From a virus: a DNA stretch of 35,347 bases. The DNA is taken from positions 1 to 35,347 of IMG/VR virus record IMGVR_UViG_3300006810_000160; one strand, written 5' to 3'. Each line of letters starts with the position of its first letter. Positions within the stretch are counted from its first letter, which is position 1. The notes under the pieces were generated by a model. It had not been told where the DNA came from. It did not search any database and saw nothing but the letters and a program-made list of their open reading frames with translations. The position numbers and the translations under genes are program-made. Below are positions 7,492 through 15,108 of the stretch, one piece after another.

Positions 7492-8292
7492 ATGGCAAAT
7501 AATAAAGTAGCGAAAAAGGAGCAAGGCTCCAATATAGTTGATATCAGCTTACTATTAGAAGATGCTGAAACTGGTCACAATATGTCAAATGATGACATGA
7601 TGATACCAAGATTGAGGATTCTACAAACTGGATCCCCTCAAGTAAATAAAAGAGAAGGGCAATATGTTGAAGGTGCTGAGGCAGGTCATATATTTGATTC
7701 TGTATCAAACAAAGCATATGATGGTGAAGCTGGACTTACAGTTGTTCCAGTAAGTTATCGCACAACATTCATAGAGTGGAAAGCTGATAGGAAAGGTTTG
7801 GTCGCTGATCATGGTAACAAACCAGAATTATTAAATAATTGCACTCAAAGTGAAAAAGGAAAATATTTTACACCAGAGGGAAATGAAATGGTTCGCTCTG
7901 CAGAGTATTTTGTTTATGTTGTAGCTGAGGATGGTAGTTATACACCAGCACTTATTTCAATGGCAAGTTCTGGATTAAAGAAATCTCGTCGTTGGAACTC
8001 TATGATTAATCGTTTACAGATACCTCATCCAAATGGTAGTGGTACGATTAATCCTGCAATGTTTTGGACTGCTTATAAAATATTCTCAGTGCCAGAAAGT
8101 AACGATGATGGTTCATGGTTCAATTGGGAGATTGAAATGTTATACGATGCCAAATCTGGTGGTGTAATAGATAACCTTGAGAATGGTACACAACTTTATC
8201 TTGAAGCAAGATCTTTTAAAAAGAAAATTGCTGAAGGTGATGTTAAAGTATCTCCAGAAACTGAGACATCTTCTGAAGAAGATTCATTCTAA
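7492..8292 (+). CDS. Putative ssDNA-binding protein
   Basis: 266 residues. The core is beta-rich (GLTVVPVSYRTTFIEWKAD, YFVYVVAEDGSYTPALISM, MFWTAYKIFSVPES) with basic positions (SSGLKKSRRWNSM). The tail is strongly acidic and ends in phenylalanine (SSEEDSF). An acidic tail ending in an aromatic residue is the feature by which SSB and T7 gp2.5-type proteins contact partner enzymes. Together with its position before the primase and helicase, this supports an SSB role. No sequence similarity to E. coli SSB is visible, so the assignment is by architecture. Interestingly the primase ends SSVEEDF. Confidence 0.6.
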   Translation: MANNKVAKKEQGSNIVDISLLLEDAETGHNMSNDDMMIPRLRILQTGSPQVNKREGQYVEGAEAGHIFDSVSNKAYDGEAGLTVVPVSYRTTFIEWKADRKGLVADHGNKPELLNNCTQSEKGKYFTPEGNEMVRSAEYFVYVVAEDGSYTPALISMASSGLKKSRRWNSMINRLQIPHPNGSGTINPAMFWTAYKIFSVPESNDDGSWFNWEIEMLYDAKSGGVIDNLENGTQLYLEARSFKKKIAEGDVKVSPETETSSEEDSF

Positions 8293-8293
8293 T

Positions 8294-8384
8294 TAGTCTG
8301 CTTAATCCAGACTAACAGTGAGCCACTCCCCCAAGAGTTAAGTTTTTTTGGGGTTTAGTGGGCTTAACTCTTACAGTGGCTCAC
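8294..8384 (+). promoter_or_regulatory. Structured leader upstream of the primase gene
   Basis: Three elements. A 7-bp hairpin TAGTCTG/CAGACTA (8294-8314). An outer 10-bp perfect stem GTGAGCCACT (8318-8327) / AGTGGCTCAC (8375-8384). An inner 10-bp perfect stem AAGAGTTAAG (8333-8342) / CTTAACTCTT (8363-8372). The internal-loop CCCCC (8328-8332) can pair with GGGG (8350-8353) in the apical loop, an H-type pseudoknot geometry. The outer right arm is followed by GTCTTTTC and then the ribosome-binding site AGAAAGGAAA, so folding could affect termination or translation of the primase gene. Confidence 0.7.
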
Positions 8385-8405
8385 GTCTTTTCAGAAAGGA
8401 AATAT

Positions 8406-9941
8406 ATGTCTGACCTTACAAAAAGATTTATGAAATTATTTAATGGCTATGAATATGCTCATGGCCAATACAGAGTTCAAAAAGAAGAAGCAGATGGTAA
8501 AATGTCTGGTCGTGCGATTACGATGAGCGAACCAGCAAGTCAAAAAAACTTTGAAGAACATTTAAGAGGTGGCGAATATATTCTTGGCATAATAATGCTG
8601 AAGCAAAACAACTCATGTAATTTTGGAGTGGTTGATGTAGATATTCGTGGCGATGTAAAGTTAAATGAATCTCTTGAGAGTCTTGAAAAGAAAATTAGAG
8701 ATACACCACTTGTACTCTGCAGAAGTAAATCTGGTGGTGCTCATTTATATTTATTCTGTGAACCTGCAATTGCTGCAATTGATATGGTAAGTAAGTTAAA
8801 CGAGTTTGCCGCACAATTAGGTTATGGTGGTGCAGAAATATTCCCAAAGCAAATTAGCAGAGCCAATGAACGTGATAGAGGAAACTGGATTAATCTTTGC
8901 TATTGGGATGGGGATAAAAGTGAAAGGCATGCAATACACAAAGGCAAAAAATTAAATTTATCTGAATTTATTAATCTGGCTGAAAAGAAAAGAACAACAT
9001 TTGAAAAATTAGAATCATATACACCAAAGCTAGTTGAAACATTTAATGATGGTCCTCCGTGTTTACAACACATACTGACGATGGGTTTTCCTGAAGGTGG
9101 TCGCAATATATCACTATTTAATGTTGGTGTGTATTATCGCAAAAAGAATCCAGACGATTGGCAAGAAGATTTAATGAAGTTTAATTATGAGCATGTATCT
9201 GAACCATTGCCTGCATCAGAGGTAAATGGTCTTGTTAAAGCAGTCAGCAAAAAAGATTATGCATATACTTGTAAACAAACACCAATATGTAACTATTGTG
9301 AAAAGTCTAAATGTATGAAAAGAGACTATGGAGTTGGGAGCATAGGTGGTGGTGGAGCGTCCATTGAGGTTGATGCCATAACTAAATATGAAACTGAAAA
9401 TAGATCATCAGTAAGATGGTATATTGAAATGCAAGGAGAAAGAATAGAAATAACAACTCAACAATTACTTGATCAGAAACAGTTACAAAAGATATGTGTA
9501 GAAAAATTAAATAAGTGCCCAAGCACTATGCCTGCACAAAGATGGGAGCAAAGGATAAATGAATTACTAAGCACAGTTGAAGTTGTACAAGATCCAGACG
9601 ATGCTAGTCCTCAAGGTCAGTTTGAAAAGATTCTCGATTTATTTGTTACTGGAAAAGTACAAGCACGTCAAAAAGATGAGATAATGAATGGCAAGCCATG
9701 GCATAGTTCTGACGAGGGCAAAGTTTATTTTAGGTCAGAAGATTTATTTATATTTCTTGAAGCAAGAAGATTTAGATATCCATCTCAACATCAAGTGTGG
9801 TCTTGGTTAAGGAACTTGGGTGGTGATAGAAAAGCATTTAGAATTAAATCAAAGCCAGTTAAAGTATGGTCAGTGCCATCGCCAGACTTTTATGACGATG
9901 AAGACTTAACGATACCATCAAGTGTTGAGGAGGACTTTTGA
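8406..9941 (+). CDS. AEP-type DNA primase (primase-polymerase)
   Basis: Makes primers for DNA synthesis. 511 residues from ATG 8406, chosen because CAGAAAGGAAATAT precedes it; a GTG at 8358 lies inside the leader hairpin and is unlikely. The catalytic core of the archaeo-eukaryotic primase fold is visible: metal-binding VVDVDIR (D77, D79), SKSGGAH (H113) and EIFPKQ (144-149), the last typical of the TOTE-type AEP group. Residues ~210-305 match a PriCT-like region with five cysteines (C219, C289, C295, C298, C303), probably a Zn or Fe-S site. The C-terminal ~200 residues are unassigned and end in an acidic SSVEEDF tail. No fused helicase domain; separate helicases are encoded nearby. Confidence 0.85.
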   Translation: MSDLTKRFMKLFNGYEYAHGQYRVQKEEADGKMSGRAITMSEPASQKNFEEHLRGGEYILGIIMLKQNNSCNFGVVDVDIRGDVKLNESLESLEKKIRDTPLVLCRSKSGGAHLYLFCEPAIAAIDMVSKLNEFAAQLGYGGAEIFPKQISRANERDRGNWINLCYWDGDKSERHAIHKGKKLNLSEFINLAEKKRTTFEKLESYTPKLVETFNDGPPCLQHILTMGFPEGGRNISLFNVGVYYRKKNPDDWQEDLMKFNYEHVSEPLPASEVNGLVKAVSKKDYAYTCKQTPICNYCEKSKCMKRDYGVGSIGGGGASIEVDAITKYETENRSSVRWYIEMQGERIEITTQQLLDQKQLQKICVEKLNKCPSTMPAQRWEQRINELLSTVEVVQDPDDASPQGQFEKILDLFVTGKVQARQKDEIMNGKPWHSSDEGKVYFRSEDLFIFLEARRFRYPSQHQVWSWLRNLGGDRKAFRIKSKPVKVWSVPSPDFYDDEDLTIPSSVEEDF

Positions 9942-10228
9942 TGCTATGTGTAAAATGCAAGACTGGCAAAACAAGTGTTGAAGATAGTCGTTTGATTATT
10001 TACCAACAAAAAGGTGAATTTGCAGGAACATCAACTATTAAAAGGAAAAGAGTATGTTTAGTCTGTAAACATATATTTAGGACAAATGAAATTCCAATTG
10101 AAGCGAAGATCCCAAACTTAAAAGTAATTGAAAAGAAAAATAAAACTAAATTAAATCCAAAAACTTTTAAAAATTTAAGTGATGAGGAGCTTGAAAAGAT
10201 GTACATGAATGGTGAGTTTGATGACTAG
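9941..10228 (+). CDS. NrdR-like zinc-ribbon protein without ATP cone
   Basis: 95 residues from ATG 9941, which shares its A with the primase stop (TGATG) and has GAGGAGG 8 bases upstream. The first 50 residues match the zinc ribbon of the ribonucleotide reductase repressor NrdR: C3xxC6, then TSVEDSRL, a basic KRKR, and C39LVC42 followed by HIFRTNE (NrdR: DSRL...RRRxxC..C..RFTTxE). NrdR's ATP-cone domain is absent; instead there is a Lys-rich linker and an acidic helix. A DNA-binding role is likely, though no ribonucleotide reductase gene is present. It may regulate phage or host genes, or serve the primase and helicase genes it is coupled to. Confidence 0.78.
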   Translation: MLCVKCKTGKTSVEDSRLIIYQQKGEFAGTSTIKRKRVCLVCKHIFRTNEIPIEAKIPNLKVIEKKNKTKLNPKTFKNLSDEELEKMYMNGEFDD

Positions 10229-11684
10229 GCATGTTGAACTAATACTTGGTCCTCCAGGAACAGGAAAGACAACAACATTACTAAATATAGTCCAATCTGC
10301 TATTGGTCGTGGTATACCACCAGAAAGAATAGCATATCTTGCTTTTACTCGTAAAGCTGCATACGAAGCACAAGAAAGAGCAATGGTTCAGTTTAACTTT
10401 GATGAAAATAGATTTCCATATTTTAGAACTTTGCATTCACTTGCTTTTAAACAATTAGGAATGCAAAGAGATGAAGTTATGACTAACACTCATTATCGTA
10501 AATTTGGCAAAGCTCTCGGTGTTGAGTTTAGAGGAATATATGATGAGGATTTAGGTTTACACACTGGCGATGGTCTTGGGGATAAATGTTCAAGACTTGA
10601 GTCTCTGGCCAGAGTAGGCATTCGTACAATTGAAGACCAATATAATATTACACAAGTAAATGATTTGACTTTACATGCAGTGAAACAATACCACCATTCA
10701 TTAATGAAGTATAAAAAAGAAAATGGTTTATATGATTTTACAGATATGCTTGAAAGTTATGAATCAACTTTACCAATAGATATTTGTATAATAGATGAAG
10801 CACAAGATTTATCTTCTTTACAATATAAAATGGCTATAAGAGCAAGTTTGTCTGCCAGTGAGGTTTATATAGCTGGGGATGATGATCAAGCCATATTTGG
10901 TTGGGCTGGGGCAGATATAACTAAATTTTTGAGTTTAAAAGGTAAAAAAAGAATATTGCCAAAAAGTTATAGAATACCATCATCAGTTCATAGTCTTGCT
11001 GGAGATGTTGTAAAAAGAATAAAAAATAGGTATCCAAAAGAGTGGCAACCAAGAGATGAAAAAGGTTCAGTAGAATATGTAGTAAGTGAACAAGACATAG
11101 ATTTTTCTGCTGAAGGAACATGGATGCTTTTAAGCAGGAGTAAATATTTATTAAATAGATACAAACAAGCAGTTCGCCAGCAGGGATTTGCTTACAACAT
11201 ATATGGTAAAAGTTCTCTTGACAGCGAAGAAACTCGTGCTATAATAAGTTGGGAGAAAATGAGAAAAGGCGAATCAATATCAAATCATGAAGCAAAAAAT
11301 ATTATAAACTTTTTAGGATTTAAAGTTAAAATTGAGAAGCTAGAAAAATATTTTATTAACGATATTGGTCTGCCATCTGACGCAAAACAGTATGATTGGA
11401 TGAAAGTTTTAAAAGGTATAGCACCAGACGAGAGAGAATATTTAAGATCATGTTTAAGGAATGGAGAAAAATTTAGTAGCAAACCAAGAATAACTATATC
11501 TACAATTCATCAATCAAAAGGTGGTGAAGCAGATAACCTAGTGCTATTAACAGATATGGGAAAGTTATCTTGGGAAAATTTAGGTGGGGATGAGGAAAAC
11601 AGAGTTTGGTATGTTGCTTTGACTAGAACAAAACAAAACTTATTTTTGGTCAGACCTAGAGGTCTTCGATACTTTGAAGTATAG
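10221..11684 (+). CDS. SF1 DNA helicase, UvrD/Rep-like
   Basis: ATP-dependent 3'-5' type DNA helicase by family. All core motifs are readable: Walker A GPPGTGKTTT, motif Ia YLAFTRKAA, motif II IDEAQD, motif III GDDDQAIFGWAGAD, motif IV LPKSYRIP, motif V ISTIHQSKGGEADNLVL, motif VI WYVALTRTKQNLFLV. About 487 residues, shorter than UvrD/Rep (~720), so the 1B/2B insertions are reduced. I chose ATG 10221 (GGTGAG 5 bases upstream) over ATG 10209. It overlaps the zinc-ribbon gene by 8 bases, so primase, zinc ribbon and helicase form one coupled unit. Confidence 0.93.
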   Translation: MTRHVELILGPPGTGKTTTLLNIVQSAIGRGIPPERIAYLAFTRKAAYEAQERAMVQFNFDENRFPYFRTLHSLAFKQLGMQRDEVMTNTHYRKFGKALGVEFRGIYDEDLGLHTGDGLGDKCSRLESLARVGIRTIEDQYNITQVNDLTLHAVKQYHHSLMKYKKENGLYDFTDMLESYESTLPIDICIIDEAQDLSSLQYKMAIRASLSASEVYIAGDDDQAIFGWAGADITKFLSLKGKKRILPKSYRIPSSVHSLAGDVVKRIKNRYPKEWQPRDEKGSVEYVVSEQDIDFSAEGTWMLLSRSKYLLNRYKQAVRQQGFAYNIYGKSSLDSEETRAIISWEKMRKGESISNHEAKNIINFLGFKVKIEKLEKYFINDIGLPSDAKQYDWMKVLKGIAPDEREYLRSCLRNGEKFSSKPRITISTIHQSKGGEADNLVLLTDMGKLSWENLGGDEENRVWYVALTRTKQNLFLVRPRGLRYFEV

Positions 11685-11696
11685 TGTTGAAAAAGC

Positions 11697-11752
11697 TGAA
11701 TTAAAAAAAAGTTTCTTTTTTGCTTTACTTTTGTATTGAAAAGAGAGATAAC
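11697..11752 (+). promoter_or_regulatory. Middle promoter with A/T-tract, copy A
   Basis: Block 11697-11730 is identical over 34 bases to 20246-20279 and ends in TTTACTT. -35 TTTACT (11724-11729), 17-base spacer, -10 GATAAC (11747-11752). The A8 and T6 tracts directly upstream of the -35 resemble an UP element. A shared GAAAAGAGAGATA follows in both copies. Confidence 0.75.
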
Positions 11753-11758
11753 ATATTT

Positions 11759-11781
11759 ATAAGCTGAATTGTTCGGCTTAT
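11759..11781 (+). promoter_or_regulatory. Leader hairpin before 11800
   Basis: A 10-bp stem ATAAGCTGAA / TTCGGCTTAT with one G-U pair and a 3-base loop. It lies between the promoter's -10 and the ribosome-binding site, so it would be at or near the mRNA 5' end and could protect the message. Confidence 0.6.
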
Positions 11782-11799
11782 ATTTAGAAAGGAAATAAA

Positions 11800-12351
11800 A
11801 TGACTATATATATATTTGATAATAAAACTTATAAGACTAAATCTTTTGCTTCAAGGAAGCAAACTCAAAGTTATGGCAATGGTTTCATTGTTGCCAGCAC
11901 TCCTACAGAATTAGCTAATAATGATAATACAACTCTTCAAAAATTAGTTAACATCTTTAATAATCTTAGTGGCGATCAAACTAAAAAGTTTCCAGATAAA
12001 ATAACTGGTGCCAAAAGAATATTTTCTAAATTACTTTCAATTGCTCCTGAAAAAGGTTGGACTCCAGGAATGGATGAAAAGCTAGTCTCAGACTCTGTTC
12101 CATCAAAACCTAAAAAAGTTGCGTCACAAGAAACTACTAAAGGCAGATTTGCTGGTAAGATGATTCGGTGTAATGTAACTGAGAATCCTAGAAGAGAAGC
12201 AACTAAAGGTTTTCATTCAATGGGCATACTTATTAATGCCAGTGGGGATATTCCTTATGAAGAGTATATTGCTCTCGGAGGTCGCAGACAAGACCTTGCT
12301 TGGGATCTTGATAAAGGTTATGTTCTTGTTGAGGATAAGTTTAATGATTAG
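11800..12351 (+). CDS. Hypothetical protein (183 aa), basic C-terminal domain
   Basis: The N-terminal half has MTIYIFDNKTYKTKSF and a helical segment. A linker rich in Pro/Lys/Ser (VPSKPKKVASQETTKG) leads to a C-terminal domain: KMIRCNVTENPRREATKGFH, MGILINASGDIPYEEYIALG, GRRQDLAWDLDKGYV. This C-terminal pattern (basic ENP.R..TK..., small helix, D-x-x-x-GYV) is reminiscent of short winged-helix-like domains in phage proteins, which would suit DNA binding, but I cannot name it. It heads the next rightward unit under a strong promoter. Confidence 0.72.
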   Translation: MTIYIFDNKTYKTKSFASRKQTQSYGNGFIVASTPTELANNDNTTLQKLVNIFNNLSGDQTKKFPDKITGAKRIFSKLLSIAPEKGWTPGMDEKLVSDSVPSKPKKVASQETTKGRFAGKMIRCNVTENPRREATKGFHSMGILINASGDIPYEEYIALGGRRQDLAWDLDKGYVLVEDKFND

Positions 12352-12589
12352 AGTTCTGGCTCTAATCTCTGTTGGGGTGCTTTCTGCTTGTAGTAGTGGC
12401 ACTCCCAATACAAAGCTAATTGTCGAGGAGGAGATGAACATCATGGATCGGCAAGAAGTTATAAACGCAATTGAAGATTGTAAAAGTGTAAATCTAAGAC
12501 CTGTTATGTTCTATGGTCGTAGAAAAATCAATGGTCAAATGATCCCAGTTGTAGTAGATATAACTTGCGGACCAAAGTCAGGAGTTTAA
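12344..12589 (+). CDS. Small lipoprotein, possible dual start
   Basis: From ATG 12344 (GAGGAT upstream; 8-base overlap with the previous gene) the product is 81 residues with a signal sequence MIRVLALISVGVLSAC and lipobox LSAC (Cys16), so a lipid-anchored envelope protein is predicted. The rest is soluble (RQEVINAIEDCKSVNLRPVM, a YGRRKINGQMIPVVVDITC strand pair). A second strong ribosome-binding site (GAGGAGGAG) precedes in-frame ATGs at 12434 and 12443, which would give a ~48-residue cytoplasmic form without the signal. Possible roles are superinfection exclusion or a spanin component, but no lysis gene is adjacent. Confidence 0.65.
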   Translation: MIRVLALISVGVLSACSSGTPNTKLIVEEEMNIMDRQEVINAIEDCKSVNLRPVMFYGRRKINGQMIPVVVDITCGPKSGV

Positions 12590-12590
12590 T

Positions 12591-12857
12591 ATGATGCAAC
12601 TTACAGATGCTCAGATGCTCTTAAATAATATTATGTCTTGTGCTGAAAAAGATCCAAAAGACTTGACACTTTATTATATTATGAAAAAGTATGATGATGA
12701 TATTCCTTTTCCAGACCCAAAGACTGGTAAAAGAATGCCTACTAAGAAAAAAGTATTAAAGCATTTTGTTGCAGAATGTAATCAGAATATTCGTGCTTGG
12801 CAGGCAATCATAACTAGGATTAATAATTTTCAAGGAGTATTTAAAGATGACAACTAA
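12591..12857 (+). CDS. Hypothetical small protein (88 aa)
   Basis: Starts ATGATG one base after the lipoprotein stop, with AGGAG upstream. MQLTDAQMLLNNIMSCAEKD and a C-terminal helix (VLKHFVAECNQNIRAWQAII) flank a short PFPDPKTGKRMPTKKK loop. All-helical, soluble, basic centre. Not recognised. Confidence 0.65.
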   Translation: MMQLTDAQMLLNNIMSCAEKDPKDLTLYYIMKKYDDDIPFPDPKTGKRMPTKKKVLKHFVAECNQNIRAWQAIITRINNFQGVFKDDN

Positions 12858-13008
12858 ACTAGATAGTAATGAATTGAGATTAATTCTTAGTGTTTTAGAT
12901 TCTTGTTCTTACCCAATAGAACCAACCAGAGAACCAGCGACAACTACTCATGCTCTGGCTGTAAGAGTAACAAGAAAGATTAAAAAAATTTTAAAGGAAC
13001 TAAAATGA
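12847..13008 (+). CDS. Hypothetical small protein (53 aa)
   Basis: ATG 12847 overlaps the previous gene by 11 bases, and its TGA overlaps the next ATG (ATGA). MTTKLDSNELRLILSVLDSC is followed by a Thr/Pro-rich loop and a very basic C-terminal helix (RVTRKIKKILKELK) that could bind nucleic acid. Its position in an unbroken chain of overlapping genes is the main evidence that it is translated. Confidence 0.6.
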   Translation: MTTKLDSNELRLILSVLDSCSYPIEPTREPATTTHALAVRVTRKIKKILKELK

Positions 13009-13937
13009 TTATTTATGGAGCAGGTCTGGCAGGACTTTTATCAGGAAATATATTAAGGAAATATCATCCTAAGATTTATGAATCTCAGAGCGAGCTTCCT
13101 AATAATCATTCAGCTTTATTAAGATTTAGAACAAGTGATGTAGGCACTGCTTGTTCTATTCCATTTAAAAAAGTAAGTGTTACAAAAGGTATTAAATCTG
13201 AGAAAGGTTTGATAACAGAGCCAAACTTATATTATAGCAATATGTATTCTCAAAAGGTTACAAATTCAGTATTGAGTCGCTCTATAGATAATTTAAAACC
13301 TGTTGAAAGATATATTGCTCCAGGGAATATAATAAGTCAGATGGCAAGTGATTGCAATATAGTTTATGATTATAAAGTAAATGGATTAGATATTATTGAA
13401 AACAGAGAAAGAGAACCATTAATATCTACACTGCCTATGCCTACATTAATGAAAATAGTTCAATGGAAAGATATACCAGAATTTCCTTATCAAGAGATAT
13501 GGACTCAAAAAGCTATTATTGATTCTCCAGAAGTTGATATACATCAAACTGTTTATTACCCAGACCCAAATGTTAAGCATTACAGAATATCTGTAATAGG
13601 AAATATTGTAATATCTGAATCAATAGAAAAGCCAGATGCAAGTGCTGGTTCTCATATTATGTCAGCATTATATGATGACTTTGGTTTCCGTGCAAATAAG
13701 TTAGTAGGTCTTGAAGAGTCTTATCAGAAATATGGTAAGATAAGACCAATCAATGAAAAGTTAAGAAAAGATTTTATTTATGAAATGACTAGTAAATATA
13801 ACATATATTCTATTGGTCGTTTTGCTACATGGAGACAATTATTACTTGATGATGTTGTTAATAATATACAATTGATAGAGAAATTTATTAATACAAATTC
13901 AAACTATGAGAAGTGGATGCATAAAAATGGAGCATAG
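13005..13937 (+). CDS. FAD/NAD-binding oxidoreductase-like protein
   Basis: 310 residues. The N-terminus is a Rossmann dinucleotide fold: IIYGAGLAGLLSG (GxGxxG), then an acidic residue at the end of strand 2 (KIYESQ), as for FAD or NAD binding. The C-terminus has YSIGRFATWRQLLLDDVVNN, similar in shape to the FAD-contacting end of UDP-galactopyranose mutase/amine oxidase-type flavoproteins. The middle (HSALLRFRTSDVGTACSIPF) is conserved, from memory, in phages of alphaproteobacteria near thymidylate synthase genes. Substrate unknown. It overlaps the methyltransferase-like gene by 11 bases, and ThyX follows. Confidence 0.7.
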   Translation: MIIYGAGLAGLLSGNILRKYHPKIYESQSELPNNHSALLRFRTSDVGTACSIPFKKVSVTKGIKSEKGLITEPNLYYSNMYSQKVTNSVLSRSIDNLKPVERYIAPGNIISQMASDCNIVYDYKVNGLDIIENREREPLISTLPMPTLMKIVQWKDIPEFPYQEIWTQKAIIDSPEVDIHQTVYYPDPNVKHYRISVIGNIVISESIEKPDASAGSHIMSALYDDFGFRANKLVGLEESYQKYGKIRPINEKLRKDFIYEMTSKYNIYSIGRFATWRQLLLDDVVNNIQLIEKFINTNSNYEKWMHKNGA

Positions 13938-14442
13938 AGTTCTAGCCAAGTTGGCACTTGACAGAGATATAGGTATTCTTAAAACACCTATATCTGGAAT
14001 TACAATAGGTATTGGAGAAAGTGGTGAAAAGAAATCATTAGCAGATATGTATCTTGGATTACCAAACTGGAACTTTCCTAAAAACCCAATACCAACGACT
14101 GATGGTAAGGTATCAATGATGCATTGTTACCACTTCCTCGAGCACCTAACAGGCGAGGATGCTATATTATTTTTAAAAGAAGTTCAAAGAGTTTTAATGT
14201 ATGGTGGTATATTCCAATATGGTGTACCATATTACACATCAGAATTAGCATATCAAGATCTTACTCACAAATCCTTTTGGACAGAGTCATCATTTAAAAT
14301 GCTAATGAATAACCCATATTATGATCCAGAAACAACGGGATTTAAATGGGAACTAGAACTACAATCACAATGTATAATCGGAGTGGTTGGAAGAAATTTA
14401 ATGTTAATAGGTCAATTAATAAAGAAAGGAAAAGATCAATGA
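13927..14442 (+). CDS. SAM-dependent methyltransferase-like, shortened
   Basis: 171 residues from ATG 13927 (the longer frame to 13906 has no ribosome-binding site). It contains the C-terminal core of class I methyltransferases: MMHCYHFLEHL, then FLKEVQRVLMYGGIFQYGVP, as in the H.LEHL ... E..RVLkpGG pattern of the type 11 family. The SAM-binding glycine motif is poor; ITIGIGESGEKKSLADMYLG is the only candidate, and the protein is shorter than usual (~200-250). It may be a divergent methyltransferase or one that has lost cofactor binding. It lies between the FAD-type protein and ThyX. Confidence 0.7.
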   Translation: MEHRVLAKLALDRDIGILKTPISGITIGIGESGEKKSLADMYLGLPNWNFPKNPIPTTDGKVSMMHCYHFLEHLTGEDAILFLKEVQRVLMYGGIFQYGVPYYTSELAYQDLTHKSFWTESSFKMLMNNPYYDPETTGFKWELELQSQCIIGVVGRNLMLIGQLIKKGKDQ

Positions 14443-15083
14443 AAGTTAAATTAATTAATGCGACCAGCGACGCAGTCAATCTATTGCTGTTTACTAAAAA
14501 TACAAGGTTAATGAATGAGGACGATTCTTATTCTAAAATATCAGCATGGTCTGAAGAAGCTAAGCAAAAAGAATTAGACTACATGCTTAATACTATAAAA
14601 TCATCTTGGGAGTTTATTGATTACACTTTTGATATAAGAGATGTATCAAGAGGATTCACTCATCAGTTTGTAAGGACTCGTCAAGCATCATATGCCCAGC
14701 AGTCTCAAAGGACTGTAGATATGGCAGGATTTGATTATTATGTCCCAGAAGCAATAGCTAATAATGAAGCAGCAAAAATGATTTACGACCAGACTATGGA
14801 AGTAATAAATATGAGATACCAGCAGATGAGAGAGATGGGTGTTGCTGCAGAAGATGCTCGTGGAGTTTTACCAACAAATATTTATACTAATATTGTTGCT
14901 AAGTTTAATCTAAGGACTTTACATGAGATGGCTAAGAGTAGATTAAGCCCAAGAGCTCAAGGTGAATATCGTGAAGTTTTCAAAGGCATGGTTGACGCAG
15001 TAGTAAAAGAGCATCCATGGGCAGAGCCATTTTTAACTCCAAAGGAGTGGGCTGCACCATCAATGGCTAAATCTTTAAATTAA
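14439..15083 (+). CDS. thyX: FAD-dependent thymidylate synthase ThyX
   Basis: Converts dUMP to dTMP using methylene-tetrahydrofolate and FAD/NADPH. 214 residues from ATG 14439, chosen because AGAAAGGAAAAGATCA precedes it and ATGA overlaps the previous stop. The ThyX signature RHRxxSxNxxSxR appears as RTRQASYAQQSQR, with Gln in place of some usual residues. The C-terminal NLRTLHEMAKSRLSPRAQGE segment is also typical. A length near 215 is normal. It supplies dTTP for an AT-rich phage genome and completes the FAD-protein/methyltransferase/ThyX cluster. Confidence 0.92.
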   Translation: MKVKLINATSDAVNLLLFTKNTRLMNEDDSYSKISAWSEEAKQKELDYMLNTIKSSWEFIDYTFDIRDVSRGFTHQFVRTRQASYAQQSQRTVDMAGFDYYVPEAIANNEAAKMIYDQTMEVINMRYQQMREMGVAAEDARGVLPTNIYTNIVAKFNLRTLHEMAKSRLSPRAQGEYREVFKGMVDAVVKEHPWAEPFLTPKEWAAPSMAKSLN

Positions 15084-15108
15084 AACTTTTAATATTAGTT
15101 TTAATTAT

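Noticed and set aside
8318-8384. Glutamine (glnA) riboswitch, common in marine phages
   Set aside because: The conserved core sequences of that class are not present; only the general location fits.
8358-8405. GTG extension giving a 527-residue primase
   Set aside because: The extra 16 codons lie inside the leader stem-loops, and the standard ribosome-binding element sits just before ATG 8406.
11697-11730. A-run/T-run after the helicase gene as a terminator
   Set aside because: The same 34-base block precedes another promoter at 20246, so it is better explained as an upstream promoter element; no GC stem.
14346-14438. 31-residue N-terminal extension of ThyX
   Set aside because: It reads out of the methyltransferase gene in another frame; ATG 14439 has AGAAAGGAAA and a normal ThyX start.
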